The position numbers were made by a program, and so were the translations under genes. DNA of 64,000 nt from Agarilytica sp045430285 (GTDB lineage Bacteria; Pseudomonadota; Gammaproteobacteria; Pseudomonadales; Cellvibrionaceae). Within the stretch, counting starts at the first letter, position 1. Each line of letters begins with the position of its first letter. The notes below the pieces were generated by a model. It ran no database searches. It saw only the letters and a list, made by a program, of their open reading frames with translations, and was not told the origin of the DNA. The stretch covers positions 558,001 to 622,000 of the forward strand of contig JAILXV010000001.1 of the NCBI GenBank assembly GCA_045430285.1, written 5' to 3'. Below, in pieces: positions 52,234-60,294 of this stretch.

Positions 52234-53175
52234 ATGAGTGTGGCAAGTTATCCTTATGCCTTAGATCTCCAGCTGCCATGGCAAGAGGACACAGTACAAA
52301 AGGAAAAATTTAAACGCATTCTCAAAAGAATGCTGATTCCCCTTTTACTCTTCTTACTAATAATGCCGTGGTTGCCGACGGTAGAGAGAGATTATGAGGA
52401 ACGGGAGCTGGATATCGTTAAAACAAAAATAATACTTGAACCGCTTGTTGTGGAGCCGGTGGCCACGCCAACGCCTGTACCAAAGACGAAACCAAAGCCT
52501 GTGCAACAGCCTTTACAGAAGGCCCCTAAAAAGCCGTTGACCGCAAAACAAAAAGCAAAAGAGAAGAAAAAGAAAAGTGTTGCGGAAGCGCAAGGCCTAA
52601 CAGCTTTGTCTAGCGAGTTAAATGCTTTACGCCAGTCCCTAGATTTGACGAAATTACAAAAGAAAAACGTCTCAACCAGTGAAAGCGGTAAAATTGCGCG
52701 CGCGGATAGCACGGTACTGGGTGAGGATAAGCTCAATCAAAAGAGCGAAGGCATCAAAATTGATGATGACATGATGAAGAATCAGAATGTAGCGCTAGCG
52801 GCTCATAAGTCGGCAACATTGGATGGTTTCGTCGATGAAGGAGCGCCCGCGGTAGATTCAGAGAACTTTTATTCTGATCTTAAGGGGATAAGAAGTATTG
52901 AGTCTATTCGGCAGGTATTGGAAGCAGGAAAGAGCAGGGCATTTATGCATTACCAGCGCGCACTTCGCGAAAATGGTGATCTTTCGGGTGTGTTAGTTTT
53001 TGAATTGGTTATTCAGGCGGATGGTTCAATATCGGATTTGACCTTGGTTTCAAGTGAATTTAATGCTCCAGAGCTCGAGAAAAAGATTCTGAACACTATC
53101 AAAAAACTTCAATTTGGGGCTGAGGATGTTTCACCTCGCAAGCTCAAATACAAATTTAACTTCCTTCCCAACTAA
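52234..53175 (+). CDS. TonB-like energy transducer, AgmX/PglI C-terminal domain
   Basis: 313 residues from ATG 52234; the frame is open farther but overlaps the ExbD gene. Membrane helix about 30-50 (MLIPLLLFLLIMPWLP), then a Pro/Lys-rich spacer (VATPTPVPKTKPKPVQQP and a Lys run) like that of TonB, a helical middle, and a C-terminal domain from about IRQVLEAGKSRAFMHYQRAL to the end with GVLVFELVIQADGSISDLTL. This last part is the TonB-type domain found in AgmX/PglI (GltJ/GltG) of gliding bacteria. It should reach across the periplasm to the outer membrane, driven by the TolQ/ExbD motor. Confidence 0.85.
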   Translation: MSVASYPYALDLQLPWQEDTVQKEKFKRILKRMLIPLLLFLLIMPWLPTVERDYEERELDIVKTKIILEPLVVEPVATPTPVPKTKPKPVQQPLQKAPKKPLTAKQKAKEKKKKSVAEAQGLTALSSELNALRQSLDLTKLQKKNVSTSESGKIARADSTVLGEDKLNQKSEGIKIDDDMMKNQNVALAAHKSATLDGFVDEGAPAVDSENFYSDLKGIRSIESIRQVLEAGKSRAFMHYQRALRENGDLSGVLVFELVIQADGSISDLTLVSSEFNAPELEKKILNTIKKLQFGAEDVSPRKLKYKFNFLPN

Positions 53176-53700
53176 CACTTTTACCCAGTATTGCCAGCAA
53201 AGTTAAGACCTTACCTAATGCTGGGTTTACTTTTGGGTCTTAGCAGCTTGTCTTGATATACGAAAAACTGTATTAAAAACAAAACTGTAGCATCCTTTTG
53301 GCGTGATATGCGTCTCATTATTTCTAATGCTTTAATCTAATTTTTGAGCTCAAATTCTGGTACTTTGCTAGCACTTTTAGCGTTAGCATGACGATGTTAT
53401 TAAAAAAGTATTAGATGCCAAATCGAATTTATCGAATGAATTAAGATCATCGAATTGCGTGTATCGGTTTAATTGAATTGTGTGCCACCCGCAGCGCGGG
53501 ATGCTATAAGCGCAGGATAATACGTGCGACAGTAATCGCTTATCAGTCTTGCATAATCATTAACTAGCTCACATTTTTTGACTTTTTATAGCGAGATTTT
53601 CCTTCTTTTGAGAACCCATTCCAAACTAATACTTTTGCCTTAGGCATAATAGCGTGTACTGATTAAAAAATATTCGTTTGTTGGTTTAGTGGTGATTGTC
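53176..53700. other. intergenic region between the motor operon and the PKD lipoprotein
   Basis: 525 bases with no gene. ACCCAG (53194-53199) and CTGGGT, and overlapping AAGACC/GGGTCTT pairs just after the operon, could form a weak terminator but there is no T-run. The remainder is AT-rich (about 53330-53690) and likely holds the promoter of the lipoprotein gene. Confidence 0.45.
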
Positions 53701-56700
53701 ATGGTTAAGTTGTCGAAAGTGAGCAAAAGTTTAGGGGCTGCATCAGCAGTCGCGTTTACGCTTTTGGGCTGTTCTGGCGGAGAAGACACTCAGAGTGGTG
53801 TAGATGCCTCGCTATCCAATGACACAGCGTTTGCTTACGTCGAGCGTAATATCACTGTTGAATCTCAAGCGAATATCGATAAGTACACCCGCGCAATAAA
53901 TCAAAAGTCAGAAGCCCCCTTAGACGCAAGCTCGCCCTACGAATTTCGTCCTGGCGCAAAATTGGTCGTTCAAAACAGTCTGGATATTGATGCGTTGTCT
54001 CAGGAGGTATTAGAAGCGTATTTCGGCAGCTCAGATTTCGACGTAAAAGACCTTACTACCTCAGCAGATGGTCAAAGATTACTTTTCGCTGCTCACGGTC
54101 CAGACGCTCACGCATCTGATTACTCATGGAATATTTATGAGTATGACTTTGCCAGTGGCGAGATACGCCGCATTATTGAAGATGATCTTGCGGCAAATGC
54201 CGGACAAGACACCGGCCCTGTATACACCACTGAAGGCGGCATTGTATTTACATCCGACCGCGCAGCCGGCAACCCCAGCAGTCCTGTTGACAACATCGTT
54301 GACGAAGATGATGGAGAGAATTGCATTAAGGTAAGTCCGAATGAGCGCCCGTCACTGCTGCACTCGATGAGTGACAAAGGGGAAAATATCCTTCAGCTCA
54401 CCTACGGAAATAATCATGACCTACACCCATTGACCATGAATGATGGTCGAGTGGTCTTTGTACGTTGGTCGCGCAGTTACGAGCTTCTAAAACAATGCGG
54501 TGCCAGCACGCAAAAGTTATTGCCTGAGAACGCTAGTTATGAAGATTTGTTTTCTGTTTCTAAGACGGAGGGCTTAGCGAAGCCAGAAGAATGGGCTGAT
54601 GAAGCCGTATGTCAGTTTGCTATCGATACGGTCGTAGGAGCAGTAGTTCCGACCAATAATTACACCATTTTACGTATTACAACGGATGGTGCGTCACTCG
54701 AACAACTATATGAGACCGTAAGTGTCGGGGGGTCAGATGCAGCGTTCTTGGCCATTTCGGAGCTAAAACAAGCGGAAAATGGCAAACTTGTAGCGATCCT
54801 TCAGCATCAATACAACCAGTTTTTAGGTGGCAACCCAGTTGAGCTGCAGTCGCCCCAACAGTCCCAGCTACAGACTGTTTTTGGTGGTTTGTCTCCAGAG
54901 TCATTCGTAGATGGTGAAGTGGACATGTATCCCAACCAAGTGTCTGTAAAAGGTTGGTACAGTGCGATGGAAACATATCGCGATGGCTCTGAACGTTCAC
55001 TCGTAAGTTGGTCGAAGTGTACTACTTTGGATAGTGCTGACATTAGCGCCTACTGTAGAGCTGATTCAAATGTTGACGATATCGATAACCGTTACGGTTT
55101 ATGGGTCCTTGATCAAAAAGAAATGTTACCCGTCGTCAAAACTAAATCCGACACCGTTTATACCGATATCGCTATCGCACAACCTCACAATAATGGTGAT
55201 TTCCCTTACGCGCCGTTTAACGCTAACTTCGAAGACAACTTAGATAGCTCCCAGATTATCTGTGATGATCCATCGGATGAAATAATACCAACGCCTACGC
55301 CTGTTTGGACGCCAACTCCCACTCCAACACCTGCTGCGACGCCAAGTCCTCTGCCGACTATTGTCGTTGATCCAACCCCAGTGCCTACTGTCGCACCAAC
55401 GCCAGCACCTACTGTTGCACCAACGCCAGCACCTACTGTTGCACCAACGCCAGAGCCTACTGTAGCACCAACGCCAGAGCCTACTGTTGCACCAACCCCA
55501 GAGCCAACTGTTGCACCAACCCCAGAGCCAACTGTTGCACCAACGCCAGAGCCTACTGTTGCGCCAACCCCAGAGCCTACTGTTGCGCCAACCCCAGAGC
55601 CTACCGTTGCACCAACGCCAGAGCCTACCGTTGCACCAACTCCTGAGCCAACAGTTGAACCAACCCCTGAGCCTACTGTTGCACCAACCCCTGATCCTAC
55701 CGTTGCACCAACGCCAGAACCTACAGTTGCGCCAACGCCAGAACCTACAGTTGCGCCAACGCCAGAGCCGACTGTTGAACCAACACCAGAGCCAACAGTT
55801 GCACCAACTCCTGAGCCAACAGTTGAACCAACACCAGTGCCGACTGTTGAGCCAACACCAGAACCTACAGTTGCGCCAACGCCAGAGCCAACACTTGATC
55901 CAACCCCAGAGCCGACTGTTGAACCGACCCCGGTACCTGAGCCTACTGAACCACCCGAACCAGAAAATGCACAACCTGTAGCTGATGCTGGAGATGACGT
56001 TGATACATTTGTTGGAAACTTGGTAGTGTTAAACGGTTCAAGTAGTAATGACCCAGATGGCGATGACCTTTCCTACGCATGGTCTGTATATGAAGCTAAT
56101 CCAGCGGATGGCTTAACGCTGACTTTGGCTAATAGCGCTACGCCGTTGTTAACGGCGGTAAATAAAGGTGTGTACACCGTCAAGTTAGTCGTTAGTGATG
56201 GCGAAGTTGCGAGTGAGCCAGATATGGTTGAGATTCGCGTCGCGAATCAGCAGCCCGTTGCAGACGCCGGTGATGATGCCGTTGCATCCGTGGGGGATAT
56301 AATCGCGCTGGATGGTTCGAACAGCGGCGATGCCGATGGCGATGACATTACGTACCTTTGGTCTATTGTTGGAGCAAGCGATGGCGTAGTCTTGACCGGT
56401 GAAGCCACGGCAACACCAAGTGTAGAAGTGCTTGCCTTTGGGGATTACGAAATACAATTAACTGTTAATGACGGTGAGTTAGACAGTGAAGCGGACCGCG
56501 TTTCAATAATAGCGTCCAACGAATCGCCTATCGCCAGTGCAGGCAGTGATGCTGATGCTGAAGTCGATACTAATGTGATGTTAGACGGTAGTGCGAGTTC
56601 AGATCCTGAGGGCTCTGATTTAAGCTTCGACTGGACTTTTGTATCGATGCCTGAAGATGCCGGCGCGACTTTTGATGACAATTCTTCCGTAAACCCCATA

Positions 56701-57510
56701 TTTACACCAGGTGTGGTTGGAACGTACGTTGCGCAACTTATTGTAAATGATGGTGCTATCTCAAGTGCGCCCAGCACTGTAAGCATTACCGTTAAGAAAA
56801 CGCCTGATGATGTATTGGTTGATTGCGACACTTTACCAAGACGCACAGTGCAGCTTCCTATCAACTTTGAATCCACAGTTCTAGGCGATGATGAAGATTC
56901 TTACCCTGGTCGATGTGAGTGGGATCACGACACGGTGGATGGTGTTAGCATGCAAGGTAAAAATCATGATGTGATTCAAGGTTTCTATCGTCAGTCAGTA
57001 GTCGCATCACTGCCTGAAAATGCTGTCGTGTGTTCTTCAACTATCAGTGCAAATAGCGGTAATGATGTCTACTGGAGATACGATGACGAGTTCTTCTTGA
57101 GTATTGGCGACCAGGTTATTATCTCCTCAGAAAAAGCCTCTAGAATGCAGGGAATGGTGTCTGAGGAAGCCGAAGAATATGGGCAAGGGCCATACCTCTT
57201 CGATTTCGAAGCGATTAAATGGTTGGACTACAATTATAGTTATGAACGTTATTGTTTGGGCCATGACAGAATCGGCGGCATATTTGCTGATGATGATAAC
57301 CTTTCATGTCAGTTCCCACGCACTCAACAGTGGGGCACATTTAATATAGATATTCCTGCTGAGGCATTCGCTGTGGTAAGTGCTGATATTGTTAACGAAG
57401 GCGAAGCTAACTTCTCACTCGTGATCAGCGGTGATGACGACCCTCAAATAGATTGTCAACATTCCGGTATTGAACTCAATTGGGATGTGGAGTACGTGGT
57501 TCCAGAATAA
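53701..57510 (+). CDS. large outer-membrane lipoprotein with Pro-Thr-Glu linker and PKD-like domains
   Basis: About 1269 residues from ATG 53701 (GTG 53689 adds four). Lipobox FTLLGC with C24 followed by SGGED. Residues 25-520: a beta-propeller/HzsA-like region with TSADGQRLLFAAHGPDAH and GGIVFTSDRAAGNP. Residues about 530-751: nearly pure Pro/Thr/Glu/Val/Ala in an eight-residue repeat (PTPEPTVA). Residues about 756-1040: three PKD/K319-like domains, each starting like PVADAGDD and holding GSSSNDPDGDDLSYAWS or variants. The last 220 residues are an unrecognised, Cys-containing domain. It would display its propeller and C-terminus at a distance from the cell surface. PT linkers of this kind are frequent in polysaccharide-degrading marine Cellvibrionales. 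Confidence 0.85.
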   Translation: MVKLSKVSKSLGAASAVAFTLLGCSGGEDTQSGVDASLSNDTAFAYVERNITVESQANIDKYTRAINQKSEAPLDASSPYEFRPGAKLVVQNSLDIDALSQEVLEAYFGSSDFDVKDLTTSADGQRLLFAAHGPDAHASDYSWNIYEYDFASGEIRRIIEDDLAANAGQDTGPVYTTEGGIVFTSDRAAGNPSSPVDNIVDEDDGENCIKVSPNERPSLLHSMSDKGENILQLTYGNNHDLHPLTMNDGRVVFVRWSRSYELLKQCGASTQKLLPENASYEDLFSVSKTEGLAKPEEWADEAVCQFAIDTVVGAVVPTNNYTILRITTDGASLEQLYETVSVGGSDAAFLAISELKQAENGKLVAILQHQYNQFLGGNPVELQSPQQSQLQTVFGGLSPESFVDGEVDMYPNQVSVKGWYSAMETYRDGSERSLVSWSKCTTLDSADISAYCRADSNVDDIDNRYGLWVLDQKEMLPVVKTKSDTVYTDIAIAQPHNNGDFPYAPFNANFEDNLDSSQIICDDPSDEIIPTPTPVWTPTPTPTPAATPSPLPTIVVDPTPVPTVAPTPAPTVAPTPAPTVAPTPEPTVAPTPEPTVAPTPEPTVAPTPEPTVAPTPEPTVAPTPEPTVAPTPEPTVAPTPEPTVAPTPEPTVEPTPEPTVAPTPDPTVAPTPEPTVAPTPEPTVAPTPEPTVEPTPEPTVAPTPEPTVEPTPVPTVEPTPEPTVAPTPEPTLDPTPEPTVEPTPVPEPTEPPEPENAQPVADAGDDVDTFVGNLVVLNGSSSNDPDGDDLSYAWSVYEANPADGLTLTLANSATPLLTAVNKGVYTVKLVVSDGEVASEPDMVEIRVANQQPVADAGDDAVASVGDIIALDGSNSGDADGDDITYLWSIVGASDGVVLTGEATATPSVEVLAFGDYEIQLTVNDGELDSEADRVSIIASNESPIASAGSDADAEVDTNVMLDGSASSDPEGSDLSFDWTFVSMPEDAGATFDDNSSVNPIFTPGVVGTYVAQLIVNDGAISSAPSTVSITVKKTPDDVLVDCDTLPRRTVQLPINFESTVLGDDEDSYPGRCEWDHDTVDGVSMQGKNHDVIQGFYRQSVVASLPENAVVCSSTISANSGNDVYWRYDDEFFLSIGDQVIISSEKASRMQGMVSEEAEEYGQGPYLFDFEAIKWLDYNYSYERYCLGHDRIGGIFADDDNLSCQFPRTQQWGTFNIDIPAEAFAVVSADIVNEGEANFSLVISGDDDPQIDCQHSGIELNWDVEYVVPE
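55372..55930. repeat. 24-bp coding repeats (PTPEPTVA octads)
   Basis: About 23 copies of an eight-codon unit, with variants at the residue before PT (Glu, Val, Ala or Asp). At DNA level the copies differ mostly at third positions, but blocks such as GTTGCACCAACGCCAGAGCC recur exactly. On the minus strand the array makes an apparent Trp/Cys/Arg frame that is an artefact. Confidence 0.95.
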
Positions 57511-57541
57511 TCATGTGACTATTTCAATACTGTAAAAATCG

Positions 57542-57571
57542 AAACCCGTATTGAAAAATACGGGTTTTTTT
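57542..57571 (+). terminator. intrinsic terminator of the PKD lipoprotein gene
   Basis: AAACCCGTATT and AATACGGGTTT pair over 11 bases with a GAAA loop, followed by T7; 32 bases after the stop. Confidence 0.95.
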
Positions 57572-58283
57572 ATGGGCGATATTTTCTCATTCTCTACGAT
57601 CTTGTACTTTGTCTGGTTTATTCAGTTCCGCTAACCAGGCACGTCACTGCACGGATATAATAGGTCACGGGTTTCAATGCTATTTTTATATGTCTTTCGC
57701 TGGATCACTTAACGTTCAAAAATCTCGCCAGTTTTTCTATCCTGCCCCACTTAAATCGAAATAATTTGTTTTGTGAAAGCGTTCTCATTCCTTTGAGACA
57801 AAAACATCATTAAAGAATTATTTAAAAAATCATACGTTATAAAAATGGCACCTATTACACATGCGAATTTAGGTGGTCTAAAAATCGGGCGAAATACGTT
57901 ATTTTTATCATTAAAAAAAGCCGGTTAGATTGTTTGTATCTTTGGCGAAAATAAAAATATTTTCTCTCAAATATTGGTGTAAATTTAAATGTAAGTTCTT
58001 GATGTGTTTATCAGCAAAGATCTTAGTTGGCGTCGTTTGTTATACGTGTTTTCCATCTCCCATTTTGCAGTGGGAGTATCAAATATCTAGGTAAAGTCGA
58101 GTGGATATTACATTCTCAAAGCTCTTTCATCTTGCAGATAGTCATAGCGGTGAACGCATCGATGCGCATGAACACCATCGCAGCACTAATCTTCGCGATG
58201 CTAACGGCTCAGGTTCTCGTGCAAAAAATAACATTCCAAACATTTCGAATCACAATCCCGATAAAAACCCAGGAGATAGTCCT
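57572..58283. other. long AT-rich leader region before the bactofilin
   Basis: 712 bases. One frame is open from 58101 into the bactofilin, but an AGGAGA site at 58271-58276 sets the true start at 58284. There is a CTCCCA-ttttgcag-TGGGAG hairpin near 58060. The region 57770-57990 is very AT-rich. I found no riboswitch motif that I could name, and no gene. Confidence 0.5.
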
Positions 58284-58802
58284 ATGTTGAATCATCGCTC
58301 TGAAGCCAAAAATGAAGAGCCCAATGTTTATCCTGTTGATAACGCTGCTCCACTGCGCCAGCGGGCGGAACAGCAGCAAACGCCAACGGCGGTTATTGGC
58401 CCTAAAATCCGTTTTAAAGGCGAATTGGTGGGTGAAGAGGACCTGCTAGTGCAAGGGAAAGTTGAAGGCACTATCGATCTAAAAGGCCATAATTTGACTG
58501 TCGGTGAGCAGGGCGTATTACAAGCGAATGTCTCAGCAAAAACAATCACTGTCCAAGGGCGAGTTGAAGGAGACCTTCATGGCGAAGAACGTATTGCCAT
58601 TCGTGCGTCCAGCCACGTGCAAGGCAATATCAAAGCAGAGCGTGTAATCTTGGAGGACGGCGCAAAATTCCGTGGCTCTATTGATATGGAAATGGATGAG
58701 CGCAGTGATGTGAAAGCGATGGCGAGTCAGTTAAAAGAGCATGATCTAGCCAAAGAAAACGCAAAAGAAAGGGCGCCTAAAAAACCAGAAGAAGATACGT
58801 AA
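58284..58802 (+). CDS. bactofilin family cytoskeletal protein
   Basis: 172 residues. The start is fixed by AGGAGA seven bases before ATG 58284. The DUF583/bactofilin core covers about 38-135, a series of short strands with regular hydrophobic steps every six to seven residues: IRFKGELVGEEDLLVQGKVE, TIDLKGHNLTVGE, TITVQGRVEGDLHGEERIAI and VQGNIKAERVILEDGAKFRG. N- and C-terminal tails are disordered and charged. Bactofilins form right-handed beta-helix filaments at the inner membrane and organise cell shape, polarity or motility machines. The next gene, 62 bases on, may be cotranscribed. Confidence 0.93.
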   Translation: MLNHRSEAKNEEPNVYPVDNAAPLRQRAEQQQTPTAVIGPKIRFKGELVGEEDLLVQGKVEGTIDLKGHNLTVGEQGVLQANVSAKTITVQGRVEGDLHGEERIAIRASSHVQGNIKAERVILEDGAKFRGSIDMEMDERSDVKAMASQLKEHDLAKENAKERAPKKPEEDT

Positions 58803-58864
58803 ACTTATTTTTAAATAAAGTGGTAGTATAAGGGCGTACATATAGTGTTCGCCCTAAAAAATTT

Positions 58865-60127
58865 ATGTTGTTACACCGATCGCCTGCGTTAACCGCAATA
58901 TATAATGAAATCAAGAACTCTGATCGTAATAGAGTTCTTGAACTCGGCCCTATGAACGCAGGCTGTTTCCAACTTTTCTCAGAATTAAGTTGTAAAATTC
59001 AAGTCCAAGATCTTGGCACCAGTTTAAGAGATCACCTTTCCTCTGGTAACGAAATAATCGATTTCGATGTTCTTGATTGCCTCGATAATTACAATGAAAA
59101 CGAAAAATTCGATGTTATTCTAGCGTGGGATCTTTTTAATTATTTGGATCTCGTCCAAATACATGCATTATTTGAGCATTTACAGCCTTATTGTAAGGCC
59201 AATACATTGCTTTATATGCTGCGATATGTCGAAAAAAATATCCCAGATAAGCCTCGCGTATTTTCAGTGAAAGATAAATATCTATTGGAATTATCTGAAG
59301 AGCCCGTCAGTTTAAGGCAAACGCCAAACTACAGCACTATGGCGTTGCTAAAGTCGTTACCTGGGTACTATATGCAGGATACGTTGCTTGGACAAATGGG
59401 TATGCTGCCAGGTATTACCGAGCATGTAATGCGTTTTTCTGCGAGTTCCGAATCAAAACATTTAATCAGTAAATCCGAAAGCGGCCGGAATATGCAACAC
59501 GTTGACCAACTGGTTACTGTGGAAGAGAAACTGCATATTTCGCCTTCAATAGCAGAAGTCATGAGTTTACTTCAAAGCGACGATAATATTGTCGTGTTGG
59601 ATTTGGGGTCTGCGCTGAATCGTCCAGAGGACGAAATCGTTGAGAAGTCCGGCGCCTATTTTCGAATCGATTTGTTTTCCATTATTGAGCGAAGCCAATC
59701 CCAGAATTCGGAGCGACTAAACCTCTCTGTTTTGGATCACCATATGTCACGTAAATTTGATGTGATTCTGATGTGGGACCTTTTCAATTACTGCACGCCA
59801 GCGCAAATTAAACAGATCGACATCGCTCTTGCCGCTATATCTCACGAAAATACCTTTTTACTTTCCTATATGTACACGGGACGAAATAACCCCGAAAGAC
59901 CCAGCAAGTTTGAGGTAAGCGATGGGAATAAAGTTAATATCGGCTGGGTGCCTCACCTGCGGGCAGCAAACGATGCTATCACCGGTGTCGCACTGTTACG
60001 CTTGCTCGAAACCTTCACCATGGATAAAACTTACGCCTACAGAGAAGGTATGGACAGAGATATTATCGAATACATTTTCGGCGTAAACCAGCGTATTGCT
60101 ACGCTAGGCCTAAAAAAATCGGGGTGA
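58865..60127 (+). CDS. tandem-duplicated methyltransferase-like protein of unknown function
   Basis: 420 residues made of two related halves. Half 1 (about 1-195) has NRVLELGPMNAGCFQLFSEL and FDVILAWDLFNYLDLVQIHAL; half 2 (about 230-420) has IVVLDLGSALNR and FDVILMWDLFNYCTPAQIKQI, and in both a 'Leu-Ser-Tyr-Met-Tyr / LLYMLRYV' strand follows. The halves look like Rossmann methyltransferase domains with the SAM glycine motif damaged (ELGPMN, DLGSAL instead of GxGxG). It may be a pseudoenzyme or bind a different ligand. It follows the bactofilin by 62 bases. Confidence 0.75.
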   Translation: MLLHRSPALTAIYNEIKNSDRNRVLELGPMNAGCFQLFSELSCKIQVQDLGTSLRDHLSSGNEIIDFDVLDCLDNYNENEKFDVILAWDLFNYLDLVQIHALFEHLQPYCKANTLLYMLRYVEKNIPDKPRVFSVKDKYLLELSEEPVSLRQTPNYSTMALLKSLPGYYMQDTLLGQMGMLPGITEHVMRFSASSESKHLISKSESGRNMQHVDQLVTVEEKLHISPSIAEVMSLLQSDDNIVVLDLGSALNRPEDEIVEKSGAYFRIDLFSIIERSQSQNSERLNLSVLDHHMSRKFDVILMWDLFNYCTPAQIKQIDIALAAISHENTFLLSYMYTGRNNPERPSKFEVSDGNKVNIGWVPHLRAANDAITGVALLRLLETFTMDKTYAYREGMDRDIIEYIFGVNQRIATLGLKKSG

Positions 60128-60294
60128 TTATTTCCCGATCTTGAAAAGAAAAATCAAATTTCTTCACTTTCCTTGTCAACTTAATCTCCAGCGCTGCGTT
60201 TATATACCAGACGCGTCGAAATTCTTAGTCAATTCCACGGATTCCAGCGGAATGACCACATTGATGCCCAAGGGGCACGAACTGGAGATGAATC

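Noticed and set aside
55372..55930. Regular 24-bp repeats resembling a CRISPR array
   Set aside because: Units are contiguous without spacers and encode octapeptides in frame.
55240..55974. Minus-strand frame rich in Trp, Cys and Arg (WCNSRLWRW repeats) and a plus-strand Gln/Leu-rich frame at 55487-55981
   Set aside because: Both are reading-frame shadows of the PTPEPTVA coding repeat; no ribosome site or family.
57572..58283. Possible riboswitch before the bactofilin
   Set aside because: I could not match any known conserved riboswitch core; only a simple hairpin is seen.
58101..58283. GTG-started N-terminal extension of the bactofilin (61 residues)
   Set aside because: The AGGAGA site at 58271-58276 is correctly spaced for ATG 58284, and the extension has unusual His/Asn-rich composition.
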